Part shown: positions 1 to 9,032 of the stretch, one piece after another
How positions within the stretch are numbered: position 1 is the stretch's first letter
Layout: every line of letters starts with the position of its first letter
NCBI RefSeq assembly: GCF_002646595.1
Contig: NZ_PDUD01000052.1
Location: forward strand, 21,204-85,203
Length of the DNA stretch: 64,000 nucleotides
Origin: Flavilitoribacter nigricans DSM 23189 = NBRC 102662
GTDB taxonomy: Bacteria; Bacteroidota; Bacteroidia; Chitinophagales; Saprospiraceae
Direction of reading: 5' to 3'
Notes under the pieces: model-generated
The model's database searches: none
What the model saw: only the letters and a program-made list of their open reading frames with translations
What the model was told of the DNA's origin: nothing
Position numbers and translations under genes: made by a program

Positions 1-2218
1 CGAAATAAACGTTTAAGGTGATCCGGTCAAAAATGTCGGACAACTCTTCTTCGCAACTGGGGGTTAGCAGTATTTCAATGCCTTCATAAGTGAGTTGGTT
101 GGGTGAATTGGCGTTTTGTTTGACGTAGAGAAGATCTTGCCCGGAGCCCTCCACCAGATCGATAAACGCATTGCCGGCCAGGTTGTACTCCTTGGTTTGG
201 TTATCCAGCCCGATGCCTTCGGCGCCCAGTTCGACATCAGCGTCGGCAAGATTACCTCCCTCCAGACGATAGGCCGTTGTCACTTCCGTGATCGAACTCC
301 CGTTCCTGATCCGGATCGGAATCTGGGCGGCGGTGCCGGCCGCCGCATAAATATTGATTTCTTTTTTCTCCACCCCTTGATCCAGCGCAAATAATTTCGG
401 CTGATTCAATTGGCGCCCGCCTTCGTAGGGGCAACTGGTACGGGATTCGGCTTGTAATTCAAAGATATGGGTCCCGAAACGCTGATCCCTTTTCACTTTG
501 ATCAACAGTTTGTCGTCGGGATCATTGTCTTTCAACTGATACCCAAAAGTTTGCACGCTGGTCTGGCTACTGGAGCTACCCCGGCTTACTTCGGTAGTGA
601 TGCCAACCTCAAGGGAGGTGCTTACTCCGCTTCCACCTACACTAATGCCCGCTTCCACGAGTATGGAAGCATCCAAGATCAGTGAACTGCTGGTGCTGTA
701 AGTTTCGCTTCTCTCCACACTGACTTCGGCACCGATACCGGCCCGGTCTCCGTTCAAAGTGACGATACCGCTTAAAGCCGGAGCATCGGCCTGGTGCTGA
801 TGATTTTGCTCGATCATATCCTGCCAGGCTTTGCGGTTTCTTTCCAACTCTTTCCACTCTACTGAATTTGGATTTAAACCGGACTGGAGATTTACAATTG
901 CCGGAATGACATCATTTTCGATATCTGTTTTCAGATAAGCGAAGTCCTTCATATCTACCGCAAGAAAGTTTAGCGCCTTATTCCTCAATTGTACCTTACA
1001 GTTATTATACCTGACTTCTAGGGCAGGACCGTACCGAAATATGGTCGAATTGCCGATGAAAAGATCCCCTTCCTCTCCGTTAAAGCTATTTTGATTTTCT
1101 ACAGTTTTCGTAATTGTTCTGCAAACTTCCGTTGCTGATTCCCCCGCCTTGGTAGCATTCCGGCTAAAACTGCCGGTTACGCTGAATTCACTTTCGATAT
1201 TAACCCCGAATACGGATACATCGGAACCTACCGTTACCTTGACGTCTCCCGACTGATTGTTACCTTCCGAAAAACCGAAATTGACCTGACTACAAGTATT
1301 AGTGCTTTCGGAGATGTAGGAAAAGCTTTCATCGCCGGGTGCCTTGTGCAGGACCATGTTGGGAATAGGTGCACTTTCCGTAGTCAGAAAATTTCCTTCC
1401 GCATCTTTGGCAAAAGCCGTTTGGGTGCCCGTAACAATGACCGGGATGGCTACCAGCTGGGCAATATTATTGCTGGAATTGTAGCATTCTAAAATAAGCA
1501 GCCGCGTATAATTAGCTGCTGCTTTCAAAAAGACGGTATTGGGGCGATACGAAAAATCAAATCTGCTTCCCGGATTATTTTTGGTTTGTACGCTTCCTTC
1601 GGGTGCTCCTACGGCTCCGGTATAATAGCGGATCTTACTGAAAGTACGATCTCCGGTATCAAAAGAAAAGGTATATTCATCATTACTTTTAGGTAGTGCA
1701 AAACTGGTCGCCGGACTATCGTACAAATAACTTTTCACCTCACTGGAAGTGGGCACTTTATCCCAGGAGGCCACCCGGAACCCACAGGCTTGTTCCGGTA
1801 GATTGCTGGAAGCGGTAATAGACGTGTTACCGGAAAATTCTTCGTAAAAAGGAACATAGGCCTTACTATTGAATCCTGTAACGTACTGCAGTCCCCCAAA
1901 ACAGTCATTTTCCCAGACTTGAATCTCCCACTGGACTTCCGTGCCAAATTCTTCCCTTTTTAATGGTATGTTAACCACAATGGATTGTGCTCCTCCCAAG
2001 CCGGTTCGATGCCTTTGTTCTCCATCGATGAAAAAAATCCAATCCCGGGCCGGATTCGATACAAACAGGCAATTATTGGTGCCCCTGTCAGGAATTGGGA
2101 AAACAAGGTTTTTTCCCTGTACGATCTGGGCCTTGACCTCATGACCGGCCAGGAGGCAAACGGAAATAATTATGATCTGGAAAAACGGGTTAGTTGGAAG
2201 CGGAAATAATTTTCTCAC
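1..2218 (-). CDS. Large secreted protein of unknown function, C-terminal part outside window
   Basis: An uninterrupted minus-strand reading frame runs from a GTG at 2218 to the left edge, giving 739 visible residues. An in-frame TAA lies just upstream of the GTG, so this start is forced unless a rarer codon is used. The N-terminus is a convincing signal peptide (hydrophobic core around residues 13-27, cleavage after KAQ near residue 31). After it comes a long, mostly beta-type, Ser/Thr/Gly-rich region, then a charged, probably helical stretch around residues 405-480, then more beta-type sequence. Cysteines are sparse. I do not recognise the family. Large exported surface or adhesin-like proteins are common in Saprospiria, and that is the most I would infer. 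It is divergent from the aminotransferase at 2467. Confidence 0.75.
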   Translation of the reverse strand, partial: MRKLFPLPTNPFFQIIIISVCLLAGHEVKAQIVQGKNLVFPIPDRGTNNCLFVSNPARDWIFFIDGEQRHRTGLGGAQSIVVNIPLKREEFGTEVQWEIQVWENDCFGGLQYVTGFNSKAYVPFYEEFSGNTSITASSNLPEQACGFRVASWDKVPTSSEVKSYLYDSPATSFALPKSNDEYTFSFDTGDRTFSKIRYYTGAVGAPEGSVQTKNNPGSRFDFSYRPNTVFLKAAANYTRLLILECYNSSNNIAQLVAIPVIVTGTQTAFAKDAEGNFLTTESAPIPNMVLHKAPGDESFSYISESTNTCSQVNFGFSEGNNQSGDVKVTVGSDVSVFGVNIESEFSVTGSFSRNATKAGESATEVCRTITKTVENQNSFNGEEGDLFIGNSTIFRYGPALEVRYNNCKVQLRNKALNFLAVDMKDFAYLKTDIENDVIPAIVNLQSGLNPNSVEWKELERNRKAWQDMIEQNHQHQADAPALSGIVTLNGDRAGIGAEVSVERSETYSTSSSLILDASILVEAGISVGGSGVSTSLEVGITTEVSRGSSSSQTSVQTFGYQLKDNDPDDKLLIKVKRDQRFGTHIFELQAESRTSCPYEGGRQLNQPKLFALDQGVEKKEINIYAAAGTAAQIPIRIRNGSSITEVTTAYRLEGGNLADADVELGAEGIGLDNQTKEYNLAGNAFIDLVEGSGQDLLYVKQNANSPNQLTYEGIEILLTPSCEEELSDIFDRITLNVYF

Positions 2219-2437
2219 GATGTAGCGATTTTTAGGTGGTTATCGGGCAAAGCAGGTAGTCTTCCCGGGCGATCGGCCAACCGCCGGGAGGTAGATCTTC
2301 TACGAACTTGACTACGTAAATGCTTTACCGATAAAAAGCGAATGTCAATGAGTTAATGTTCCAATTTGACCAGTTGCAACCTTTTTAGAATTTTTTTCAA
2401 AAAAATTGAAATCGTACGGAAGCCCTCCATAATTATT

Positions 2438-2445
2438 TACTTTAG
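2438..2445 (+). promoter_or_regulatory. Possible -7 box upstream of aminotransferase
   Basis: TACTTTAG lies about 22 bases before the ATG at 2467. It differs from the Bacteroidota TAnnTTTG box only near the end, and the same octamer occurs upstream of the gene at 36272 (36215-36222). No clear -33 TTG is seen at the expected distance. Weak evidence. Confidence 0.25.
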
Positions 2446-2466
2446 AGTCTATCCAAAAAGTTACGT

Positions 2467-3711
2467 ATGAGCGCACGCCGAAAATTCATCAAAAATTCAA
2501 CCTTCGGGCTGTGGGGTTTGAATACGCTGTTTCAAAAAGAGAAGCCTATGGACGCCCCTCCCACCCCGGAGGATCTGGCTAATGCGCCCAATGATGAAAT
2601 ACTGTTTCAACTTATCCGCAAAAGTCTTTTGCTTCCCGAAGACCTTATCTACCTCAATACTGGTAGCCTGGGGCCTTCCACCCGGCAGGTCGTTGGTACC
2701 GTAAGTGCTGCCATGCACGAACTGGAAGCCAATCCGGTTGGCAACAACTGGGGATCGTTGGGTACCCGCATGGAAGCCGTCCGCGGCAAAGTTGCGGATT
2801 TCATCGGTGCCTCCGTCGAGGAGATCATCCTCACCCGCAACACCACGGAAGGCATCAACCTGCTGGGTACCTGCCTGGACCTCCAGCCGGGCGACGAGAT
2901 CCTGACGACGAACCACGAGCACGGCGGCGGGGAGAACGGCCTGTTCTACCTGGCGGAAACGAAAGGAGCCGTTGTTAAGCAAATAGAGATGCCGCTGGCC
3001 GCCGAAAGTGCCGGACAGATCGTCGAACTGGTACAGGCCGGGATGACCGACCGGACCCGGGTGGTCATGCTCAGCCACGTATCGACCATCACCGGTATGC
3101 GGATGCCGTTCGAACAAATTAGCGCGATCACCCGCCCCCGGAATATACTGCTGGTAGCTGACGGCGCCCAGGCTCCCGGACAGATCCGGGTGGATGTCGA
3201 CCGGCTTGGCGTAGACCTCTACAGCAGCAGTGGCCACAAGTGGCTGATGGGCCCCAAGGAAACGGGCTTTCTGTACATTCGCAAAGCGGTGCAGGAGCGT
3301 ATCCAAGCGGTTTTTACCCGAAACAGCAATAAGGCTTATTCGGCCGCTTCCGGCACGCGCAATGTCGCCACTATTATCGGTCTGGGAGAGAGCCTGGACC
3401 TGCAGCAAACCATCGGGATCGATAAGATCGAAAAACGCTGCCGGGAACTGGCGGATTACTGCGCCGATCAACTCCGGGGGCGTCCGGGGCTACGCATCAT
3501 CAGTCCGGCCGCACCGGAGCTAAAAAGCGGGATCGTCAGCATACTGCTGGACGAAGCTTCCAACCGGGCGATCTTTGAAAAGATGCGGGAAGACAACATC
3601 ATTATTAAGTTACTACCGGGATACAATGCCCTTCGCTTTTCGCTGCATATTTTCAATACCCGGGCGGATGTGGACCGGATGCTGGGGAAGTTGGCGGAGG
3701 TGATGGGGTGA
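2467..3711 (+). CDS. Class V aminotransferase (isopenicillin-N epimerase/cysteine desulfurase fold)
   Basis: A 414-residue PLP-dependent fold-type I enzyme. The Schiff-base lysine is visible in SSSGHKWLMGPK (Lys258), and the aspartate that pairs with the pyridine nitrogen in ADGAQAPG (Asp232). The TTEGIN stretch (residues 126-131) and the His-rich NHEHGGG (149-155) fit the cofactor phosphate and substrate region of this family. The N-terminus (RRKFIKNSTFGLWGL) resembles a short Tat/Sec-type leader with an Arg pair, so export is possible but not certain. The nearest well-known relatives are CefD-like epimerases and SufS/CsdA-like desulfurases. The catalytic Cys loop of true desulfurases is not evident, so the substrate is unknown. 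The reading frame ends directly in a G-rich word repeat. Confidence 0.85.
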   Translation: MSARRKFIKNSTFGLWGLNTLFQKEKPMDAPPTPEDLANAPNDEILFQLIRKSLLLPEDLIYLNTGSLGPSTRQVVGTVSAAMHELEANPVGNNWGSLGTRMEAVRGKVADFIGASVEEIILTRNTTEGINLLGTCLDLQPGDEILTTNHEHGGGENGLFYLAETKGAVVKQIEMPLAAESAGQIVELVQAGMTDRTRVVMLSHVSTITGMRMPFEQISAITRPRNILLVADGAQAPGQIRVDVDRLGVDLYSSSGHKWLMGPKETGFLYIRKAVQERIQAVFTRNSNKAYSAASGTRNVATIIGLGESLDLQQTIGIDKIEKRCRELADYCADQLRGRPGLRIISPAAPELKSGIVSILLDEASNRAIFEKMREDNIIIKLLPGYNALRFSLHIFNTRADVDRMLGKLAEVMG

Positions 3712-3778
3712 CTTGGTGAGGGGGAGACTTGGTGATGGGGAGATGGGGAGACAAGGTGAGGGGGAGATGGGTGAGTGT
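3705..3778 (+). repeat. G-rich low-complexity word repeat after stop codon
   Basis: Degenerate tandem words such as GGGGAGA, GGTGATGGGG and GGGGGAGA begin at the very end of the aminotransferase gene and continue for about 70 bases. The same kind of repeat occurs at 23569-23622 and 63795-63865 (after stop codons, G-rich on the coding strand) and at 15965-16045. Confidence 0.8.
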
Positions 3779-3867
3779 TCCGATTTGCGTCGAGTATAGT
3801 TGCCGGAAAAAGAATGAATTCCGGGCTTTTTTTTGCATTTTAGGGATAGAAATCCGAAACCAAAAAA

Positions 3868-6834
3868 ATGAAGCAGGTCGCTACCCCATTCTTGCTCGCG
3901 CTATTGCTCTTAAGTACGCTCACCGCATCGGCTCAGATACTGCGGGGGAAGATCCTCCGGTATGGAGAGGCCCAATCCGGCCTGAGCATCCAAAAAAATG
4001 GCCGGGGATTTAAGTCGCTCACCGATATCAACGGTAATTTTCTCATCAAAGCGAAAGAAGGAAATAAGTTGTTCGTCCGTCAGGGCGATACGACCTGGAT
4101 CCTACCGGCCCGCCAAAATATGGAGATCGAACTCAGCGAATTGGCTCGTGAGCCGGAGGATACGGCCCGTCCCGCTGTCGAAAAACCCGCCATGACCAGC
4201 AGTTGGGGAGATACCCTCGGGGCCGTCACGACTATCCAAAGGAAAGACTTTAACGACGGCAATATCTTCGATCCCTACGGTCTCATTCAGGGATTGGTGC
4301 CCGGTCTCACGGTCGCCAAACCCGGCGGTGATCCGCTGGGAAACTACCAGGTACAATTGCGGGGGCTGCATACTTTTGATGAGTTCACGAGTGATCCCCG
4401 CGAGCGGGTGATCGACCGGAGGCAACCGCTGCTGGTGATCGATGGACTACCCGGAGCCGACCTCCTCACCCTTGACCCGGCTGATATCGCGACCATCCGG
4501 ATATTGCGGGACGTGGCCTCCACTGCTGCTTACGGTTTGCGCGGCGCCAATGGAGTCATCGAGATCGAGACCAGGCTGCCCGGGGATGATCCGCTAAGCG
4601 TCACCTACCACAGCTACCTGGCCCACGAAACCCCCACCGGCATGACGGATGTACTGTCGGCTACGGAATTTGCCCGTCGGACCGGAACGCCCAATACTGC
4701 TTATTACCGCCCTGGTTTTAACCTGGGAGATGATACGGACTGGCAGCGTGAGATCAGCCGGAAGGTCTGGAACCATACGCACCAACTGGCCGCCGGAGGC
4801 ACCTTCGGGAATACGCGCTATCAGCTTGCCCTCAACTACCGCGATCAGCAGGGCGTTGCCAAAAGATCCGGTTTTCACCAGTGGAACAGCCGCCTGCACC
4901 TGCAGCAGGCACTCTGGAAGGACCGTCTGAAGATCGGGATCCAGGCCGCGCATACCGGAAGGAATTTCCAGGATGTGGAGCCCAACATCTTCCTGCAGGC
5001 CGCGCAGTACAATCCCACTTCCCCGATTTACAGTGATACCAGTACCCGTTATGGCGGTTACCAGCAGATGCCCTTCTACCTTTATTTCAACCCGGTAGCG
5101 GCCCAGGAGCAAACCACTCGCGAAGGACACCAAAAGGTGAATACCCTCGGCGGCTATGTTCAACTCGAACCGCTGGCCGGTCTGGAACTGGCAGGACGCT
5201 ATACCCGACAGCACAGCGACCGGCTCTACGGCCAGCACTACCCCCGGAATGCCTTTTTCGGAGGCTACGATGTCGGTGGGTCGGCCCTTCGTGACGCGCA
5301 ATTGCTGGATAATCAGCACGGGCAACTAAGTGCAGCCTACGGTCTCAACTGGAGCAAGCATCGGTTAAAAGTTCGGGCTGCCTATACCTATCAGCGCTGG
5401 GATCTCGATTACGAACAGATTATCGCCCGGCAGTTTACAAACGATGATTTTTCCTACGAACGGACGGATGGAGCCGCCAATCTCGAACGCCTTCAGCACC
5501 GAACTCTGGACGAGCAGATCGCCCTTACCTCCACGCTGGAATACCACTGGAACAAAACGGTTTTCGTAAAGGGACTCCTGCGCCGCGAAGGCGCCTCCCG
5601 GCTGGGGCCGAAAAATAAATGGGCCTGGTTTCCCGGCCTGCAGACGGCAGTATCCCTGCACCGGATCTTCAATTGGTCCAACCGATTCCATCTCAGGATG
5701 AGTTACGGGGAGGCCGGGCAACTGCCGCCCAAAAATTTCGCAAGTCACTGGAAGGTGGGTCCTCAGGATTACATGTACTATGCCGGGCAATATATCCGCT
5801 CCTACGATTTCACCAATACGCCCAATCCCGGGATCGGAGCGGAGCACCGCTCCGAGTGGAATATCGGACTTGATTTCGGCCTGCTCGCCAACCGGATCCG
5901 GCTGAACCTCGACTGGTACCGGAGCACCAGCCGGGATATCATCGCCCGCACGGAACTTCCTACGCCTCCCTATCCCCAGATATCCTACTTTGATAATTTC
6001 GGCGCCTTGCAAAACCAGGGGCTGGAAGTGGGCCTGGCTACCCAATTGATAGACAATACTCAATTGCAGTGGCATACCGGCCTGCAGTTTTCTACCAACA
6101 CGACCCGCATGCTGGATATGAATCATCCGCAGGCCAGAAATGTCATTGAATACCGGGGAGTGGGCCGGCTCGGTTCTCCGGGGCTCTGTTGCACCACCGC
6201 ACAACGCCTGGAAGAAGGGGAAAAGATCGGCAATTTTTACGGCCCGGTCTACCAGGGTATCGATCAGGAAGGCCGGTGGCAACTGGCGGATCTGAATAAT
6301 AACGGCATCCCGGATTTCGGCGATGAGCAACAGATCGGCAACGCTCAGCCGGACCTGCAGTTCGGCTGGACGAACGACCTGCAATGGGGGGCATTCGAAT
6401 TGAGCTGGATGTTGCGGGGTATCCTGGGCCACGATCTGATCAATGCTCACCGCATTCGGTTGGAAAACCCGGAAAGTCTGGGGCCCTACAATGTCTTTTC
6501 CAGTCTTTTCGAAGGAGAAAAACTGCGGTTGCGCGATTATCCCGTTCTGTCTTCCTACTATGTGGAGGATGCTTCCTTTGTCCGGCTGGATTACCTTACA
6601 CTGGCCTATCGTTTTAAGTTGCCCGAATCGGCCCGGCTTTCCGGGCTACAACTTTACCTCAACGCCCGGAACGTATTCACGCTGAGCGCATACTCCGGCC
6701 CGGACCCGGATCTCTGGCTGAACAATGCCGGTAATCTCCTGGCACCAGGTGTAGCTTCGCCCTCCAGTTTCGGTGAACGGGGCCTCTATTTCCCCGCACG
6801 CAGCTTTACGCTGGGCGTAAGGCTTGAAATGTAA
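3868..6834 (+). CDS. SusC/RagA-like TonB-dependent outer-membrane receptor (orphan)
   Basis: A 988-residue outer-membrane protein with a clear signal peptide (MKQVATPFLLALLLLSTLTA). It has a carboxypeptidase-regulatory-like N-terminal domain (about residues 24-90), a plug domain (about 110-230) with the hallmark run LLVIDGLPGADL followed by IRILRDVASTAAYGLRGANG, and a long aromatic-rich beta barrel ending in phenylalanine-containing GVRLEM. This is the SusC architecture: energised uptake of large substrates through TonB. The usual SusD lipoprotein partner is absent on both sides, so it is an orphan receptor. Its stop codon lies 6 bases from the stop of the convergent CotH gene. A promoter is not obvious in the 156-base upstream gap, which is partly word repeat. 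Confidence 0.9.
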   Translation: MKQVATPFLLALLLLSTLTASAQILRGKILRYGEAQSGLSIQKNGRGFKSLTDINGNFLIKAKEGNKLFVRQGDTTWILPARQNMEIELSELAREPEDTARPAVEKPAMTSSWGDTLGAVTTIQRKDFNDGNIFDPYGLIQGLVPGLTVAKPGGDPLGNYQVQLRGLHTFDEFTSDPRERVIDRRQPLLVIDGLPGADLLTLDPADIATIRILRDVASTAAYGLRGANGVIEIETRLPGDDPLSVTYHSYLAHETPTGMTDVLSATEFARRTGTPNTAYYRPGFNLGDDTDWQREISRKVWNHTHQLAAGGTFGNTRYQLALNYRDQQGVAKRSGFHQWNSRLHLQQALWKDRLKIGIQAAHTGRNFQDVEPNIFLQAAQYNPTSPIYSDTSTRYGGYQQMPFYLYFNPVAAQEQTTREGHQKVNTLGGYVQLEPLAGLELAGRYTRQHSDRLYGQHYPRNAFFGGYDVGGSALRDAQLLDNQHGQLSAAYGLNWSKHRLKVRAAYTYQRWDLDYEQIIARQFTNDDFSYERTDGAANLERLQHRTLDEQIALTSTLEYHWNKTVFVKGLLRREGASRLGPKNKWAWFPGLQTAVSLHRIFNWSNRFHLRMSYGEAGQLPPKNFASHWKVGPQDYMYYAGQYIRSYDFTNTPNPGIGAEHRSEWNIGLDFGLLANRIRLNLDWYRSTSRDIIARTELPTPPYPQISYFDNFGALQNQGLEVGLATQLIDNTQLQWHTGLQFSTNTTRMLDMNHPQARNVIEYRGVGRLGSPGLCCTTAQRLEEGEKIGNFYGPVYQGIDQEGRWQLADLNNNGIPDFGDEQQIGNAQPDLQFGWTNDLQWGAFELSWMLRGILGHDLINAHRIRLENPESLGPYNVFSSLFEGEKLRLRDYPVLSSYYVEDASFVRLDYLTLAYRFKLPESARLSGLQLYLNARNVFTLSAYSGPDPDLWLNNAGNLLAPGVASPSSFGERGLYFPARSFTLGVRLEM

Positions 6835-6840
6835 CTCTTT

Positions 6841-8319
6841 TCAGAAGGCGTTGATCTCGCCGTCCATCCACTGTGAGCGCAGTTCGAGAAAGTTTTTCAG
6901 GCTGCGGATCGCTCCGTCGTAATTGATCTGCCCGCCGATATCCCAACGGGTATAATTGCGGGCGATACCACCATTGGACACCAGATAACTGGCCGTTTGG
7001 TCTACCAGATCCAGCAGAGCCGTCGTGCTGAGTACGCCTCCCCGCAATTCCGCCCAGCGCTCCTTAACTGCTTGCCGGAAAACGGGATCCTCCAGCAAGC
7101 GGGTCCACCAGAAAGGCATCATCCAGGCGTCGGAACTAACGTATTGATTGTAATTGATCACCCAATCATCCCAGGGAATGCGGTCGCCGGTATCGTAGCC
7201 GATATTCAGGTCCCAGACCGGTCCCATTTTCAGTTTCTCCCCCCGATCCTTGTGCATGTAGGTACTGAGGCGGTAGGCATCCACATTGCGGCAGAGCTCG
7301 TTGATCAGGAAATAATCGACAAAACTGCTGAGGTCGATATAATCTGTATAAGTCCGCAGCTCCGTGCTGAAGTCATCCTCCAGCAGGGCCGTCTCAAACT
7401 GATGGATGTAATCCTGGATATAAGCTTTCTGCTCCGCGCTGACATCCTCCGCATCCGGGTATTCGTAGAGAAAGTAGGTTTCCAGGTACTGATTGGCGTG
7501 GTAGGGCGGCCCGTAGGGTTCGAAGGAAAGCGGTTGGCCCGTAATATCGTAGCGGGAGCGAAAGCTGAATTCCTCCCGGTAAGTGGCATCATCGGCCCAG
7601 TTATCCGCGTAGTATTCCAGCGGCTTCTGGAGGCCCAGATCCCCTCCGGAAGTTTTATCGATCTTTAGAATATAGCCCCCAGTTATTGAGCTTGGGTCAT
7701 TATCCGCAGGCCCGAGCGATTTAACGGCAATGCGGTCCCCGTCCCTTTTCAGTTTTTCCATAAAAACGTAAACGCCCTCGTATACCCCGTTGATCTCCAG
7801 CTCGACAAACCGGCATCGACTGGCGTACCGTCCCATGTTGCGGAAGAGTTGATACCCAAGGTAATGGTACATCAGGGTGCGGTCCTGGATACGGCGATCT
7901 CCCAGACTAACGATATGGCCGTTGAGTATCCAGTCTTCTTCAGCCGGGAAGTCGAAAAAAGCGACATCGGTATCTTCACCGGCGGCATTCCAGGTCTCCA
8001 GGCCAAACGACTTCTTATCCGAAAGCCGAAAGGAGGTCGACCCGCGGTATTCAATCCCGATCGGCGTACGCTGGACCTCATTTTTGCGGATGAAGATCTT
8101 CAGCTCGGCGGAGATCTTGGGTTCATTTTCAATCTGTATGCCTCTGGTATCAATGGTGAGATAGGGGATCTCACTGTCTCCGGTCTCTACAGCGAACGTT
8201 GTTGTTTCCGGCAGCGGATCATCGGTAGTTGTTTTTTTGCATCCAACGGAAATCACGAGGCTTAACAGCAGAAAGTATCCGATTGAACGAAAGCTAAGGG
8301 TCCTGTTCTGTCTTTTCAT
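6841..8319 (-). CDS. CotH-family lipoprotein (atypical secreted kinase fold)
   Basis: A 492-residue protein with a lipoprotein signal (hydrophobic FLLLSLVISVGC, lipobox Cys near residue 27). The CotH family pattern is visible: SFRLSDKKSFGLE, GVYEGVYVFMEKLKRD, NELCRNVDAYRLSTYMHKD and KMGPVWDLNIGYDTGDR, the last carrying the aspartate/asparagine metal and ATP residues of this atypical kinase fold. CotH proteins of spore formers phosphorylate coat proteins. In Bacteroidota they are exported and their targets are unknown. Here the protein is likely anchored in the outer membrane or periplasm. It is convergent with the SusC-like receptor, and no other partner is evident. Confidence 0.85.
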   Translation of the reverse strand: MKRQNRTLSFRSIGYFLLLSLVISVGCKKTTTDDPLPETTTFAVETGDSEIPYLTIDTRGIQIENEPKISAELKIFIRKNEVQRTPIGIEYRGSTSFRLSDKKSFGLETWNAAGEDTDVAFFDFPAEEDWILNGHIVSLGDRRIQDRTLMYHYLGYQLFRNMGRYASRCRFVELEINGVYEGVYVFMEKLKRDGDRIAVKSLGPADNDPSSITGGYILKIDKTSGGDLGLQKPLEYYADNWADDATYREEFSFRSRYDITGQPLSFEPYGPPYHANQYLETYFLYEYPDAEDVSAEQKAYIQDYIHQFETALLEDDFSTELRTYTDYIDLSSFVDYFLINELCRNVDAYRLSTYMHKDRGEKLKMGPVWDLNIGYDTGDRIPWDDWVINYNQYVSSDAWMMPFWWTRLLEDPVFRQAVKERWAELRGGVLSTTALLDLVDQTASYLVSNGGIARNYTRWDIGGQINYDGAIRSLKNFLELRSQWMDGEINAF

Positions 8320-8497
8320 GGAAGGGCTTTTTTGGCTGAGCGTTTAAGAATGGGGCAGTGTTTCCCGCCCTTATCATTGTTCTAAGATAATTGTTTGCAA
8401 CAAAATGTGCCCTCATTTCGGTACCGAACATCCCTTTAAGCGCGACTGTTCTTGGAATATCTGACACCCTTTCAAAACATCGTAAAACCCAATCGCC

Positions 8498-8872
8498 GTG
8501 AGACGATACGCCTTAGGTCTTGTACTATTCTCCGTTTTCATTCTGGTCTTCGGATTCATTACCGGAAAGATTTCATCGGAAAGTTTTCAATACATCTCCA
8601 TCCCGGGTCTGTTCTTCGCCGTGGTGAAATCCCTGGTTGTGGTGCTGGTACTTCTACTGGCTCTGATGGCTTCCATTCCTTCATTTCTGATCGACTTTAT
8701 CCTCTTGTTCGTGACCGATTACGATTTTCCCATACTGAGTAATTTATGGAATGTCTGTTGGGACGGCGTCACGCTCAACTGGTTCTGGACCGAAACCACC
8801 GGCTCTTCTCTGTTTTTCGGAGCCCTGATCCTCCTGTTGATCAGCGGCGCCTTCTCGCGAAGACGGTGGTGA
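8498..8872 (+). CDS. Small integral membrane protein of unknown function
   Basis: A 124-residue protein starting at GTG 8498. It has three or four hydrophobic segments (about residues 5-22, 35-60, 62-75 and 105-118), a very low number of charged residues and a C-terminal SRRRW. No family recognised. It sits alone between the divergent CotH gene and the regulator at 9033. Codon usage looks normal for the window. It could be a membrane accessory factor, but nothing in the sequence shows its role. Confidence 0.6.
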   Translation: MRRYALGLVLFSVFILVFGFITGKISSESFQYISIPGLFFAVVKSLVVVLVLLLALMASIPSFLIDFILLFVTDYDFPILSNLWNVCWDGVTLNWFWTETTGSSLFFGALILLLISGAFSRRRW

Positions 8873-8973
8873 TAACCAGCATTTTATCGCTCTTTGGGAA
8901 AATACTTTATCTGTTCTACTGTAGTCCGGAAAGGATCGCAGTAGCAGGTCTTCAACTTAAATCTGGATAATCT

Positions 8974-9006
8974 TTTGTCACATCTGTGCCAATGGCAGTA
9001 TATTTG
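8974..9006 (+). promoter_or_regulatory. Bacteroidota-type promoter for the gene at 9033
   Basis: TTTG at 8974-8977 and TATATTTG at 8999-9006 match the Bacteroidota -33 and -7 boxes with 21 bases between them. The -7 box lies 27 bases before the ATG, which leaves a short leader. Confidence 0.6.
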
Positions 9007-9032
9007 CTTTACGGGTGTACGAGTAAAGCAAG

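Noticed and set aside
2497..3471. Long minus-strand open frame (324 codons) opposite the aminotransferase gene
   Set aside because: Antisense shadow of a strong PLP enzyme; no recognisable domains and no start context.
3705..3778. Possible CRISPR or telomere-like array
   Set aside because: Degenerate words without fixed unit or spacers.
5365..6450. Minus-strand open frame of 361 codons within the SusC-like gene
   Set aside because: Shadow of the barrel region; composition is typical of an antisense frame in GC-rich DNA.
3868..6834. Polysaccharide utilisation locus
   Set aside because: No SusD, glycoside hydrolase, lyase or sulfatase adjacent.
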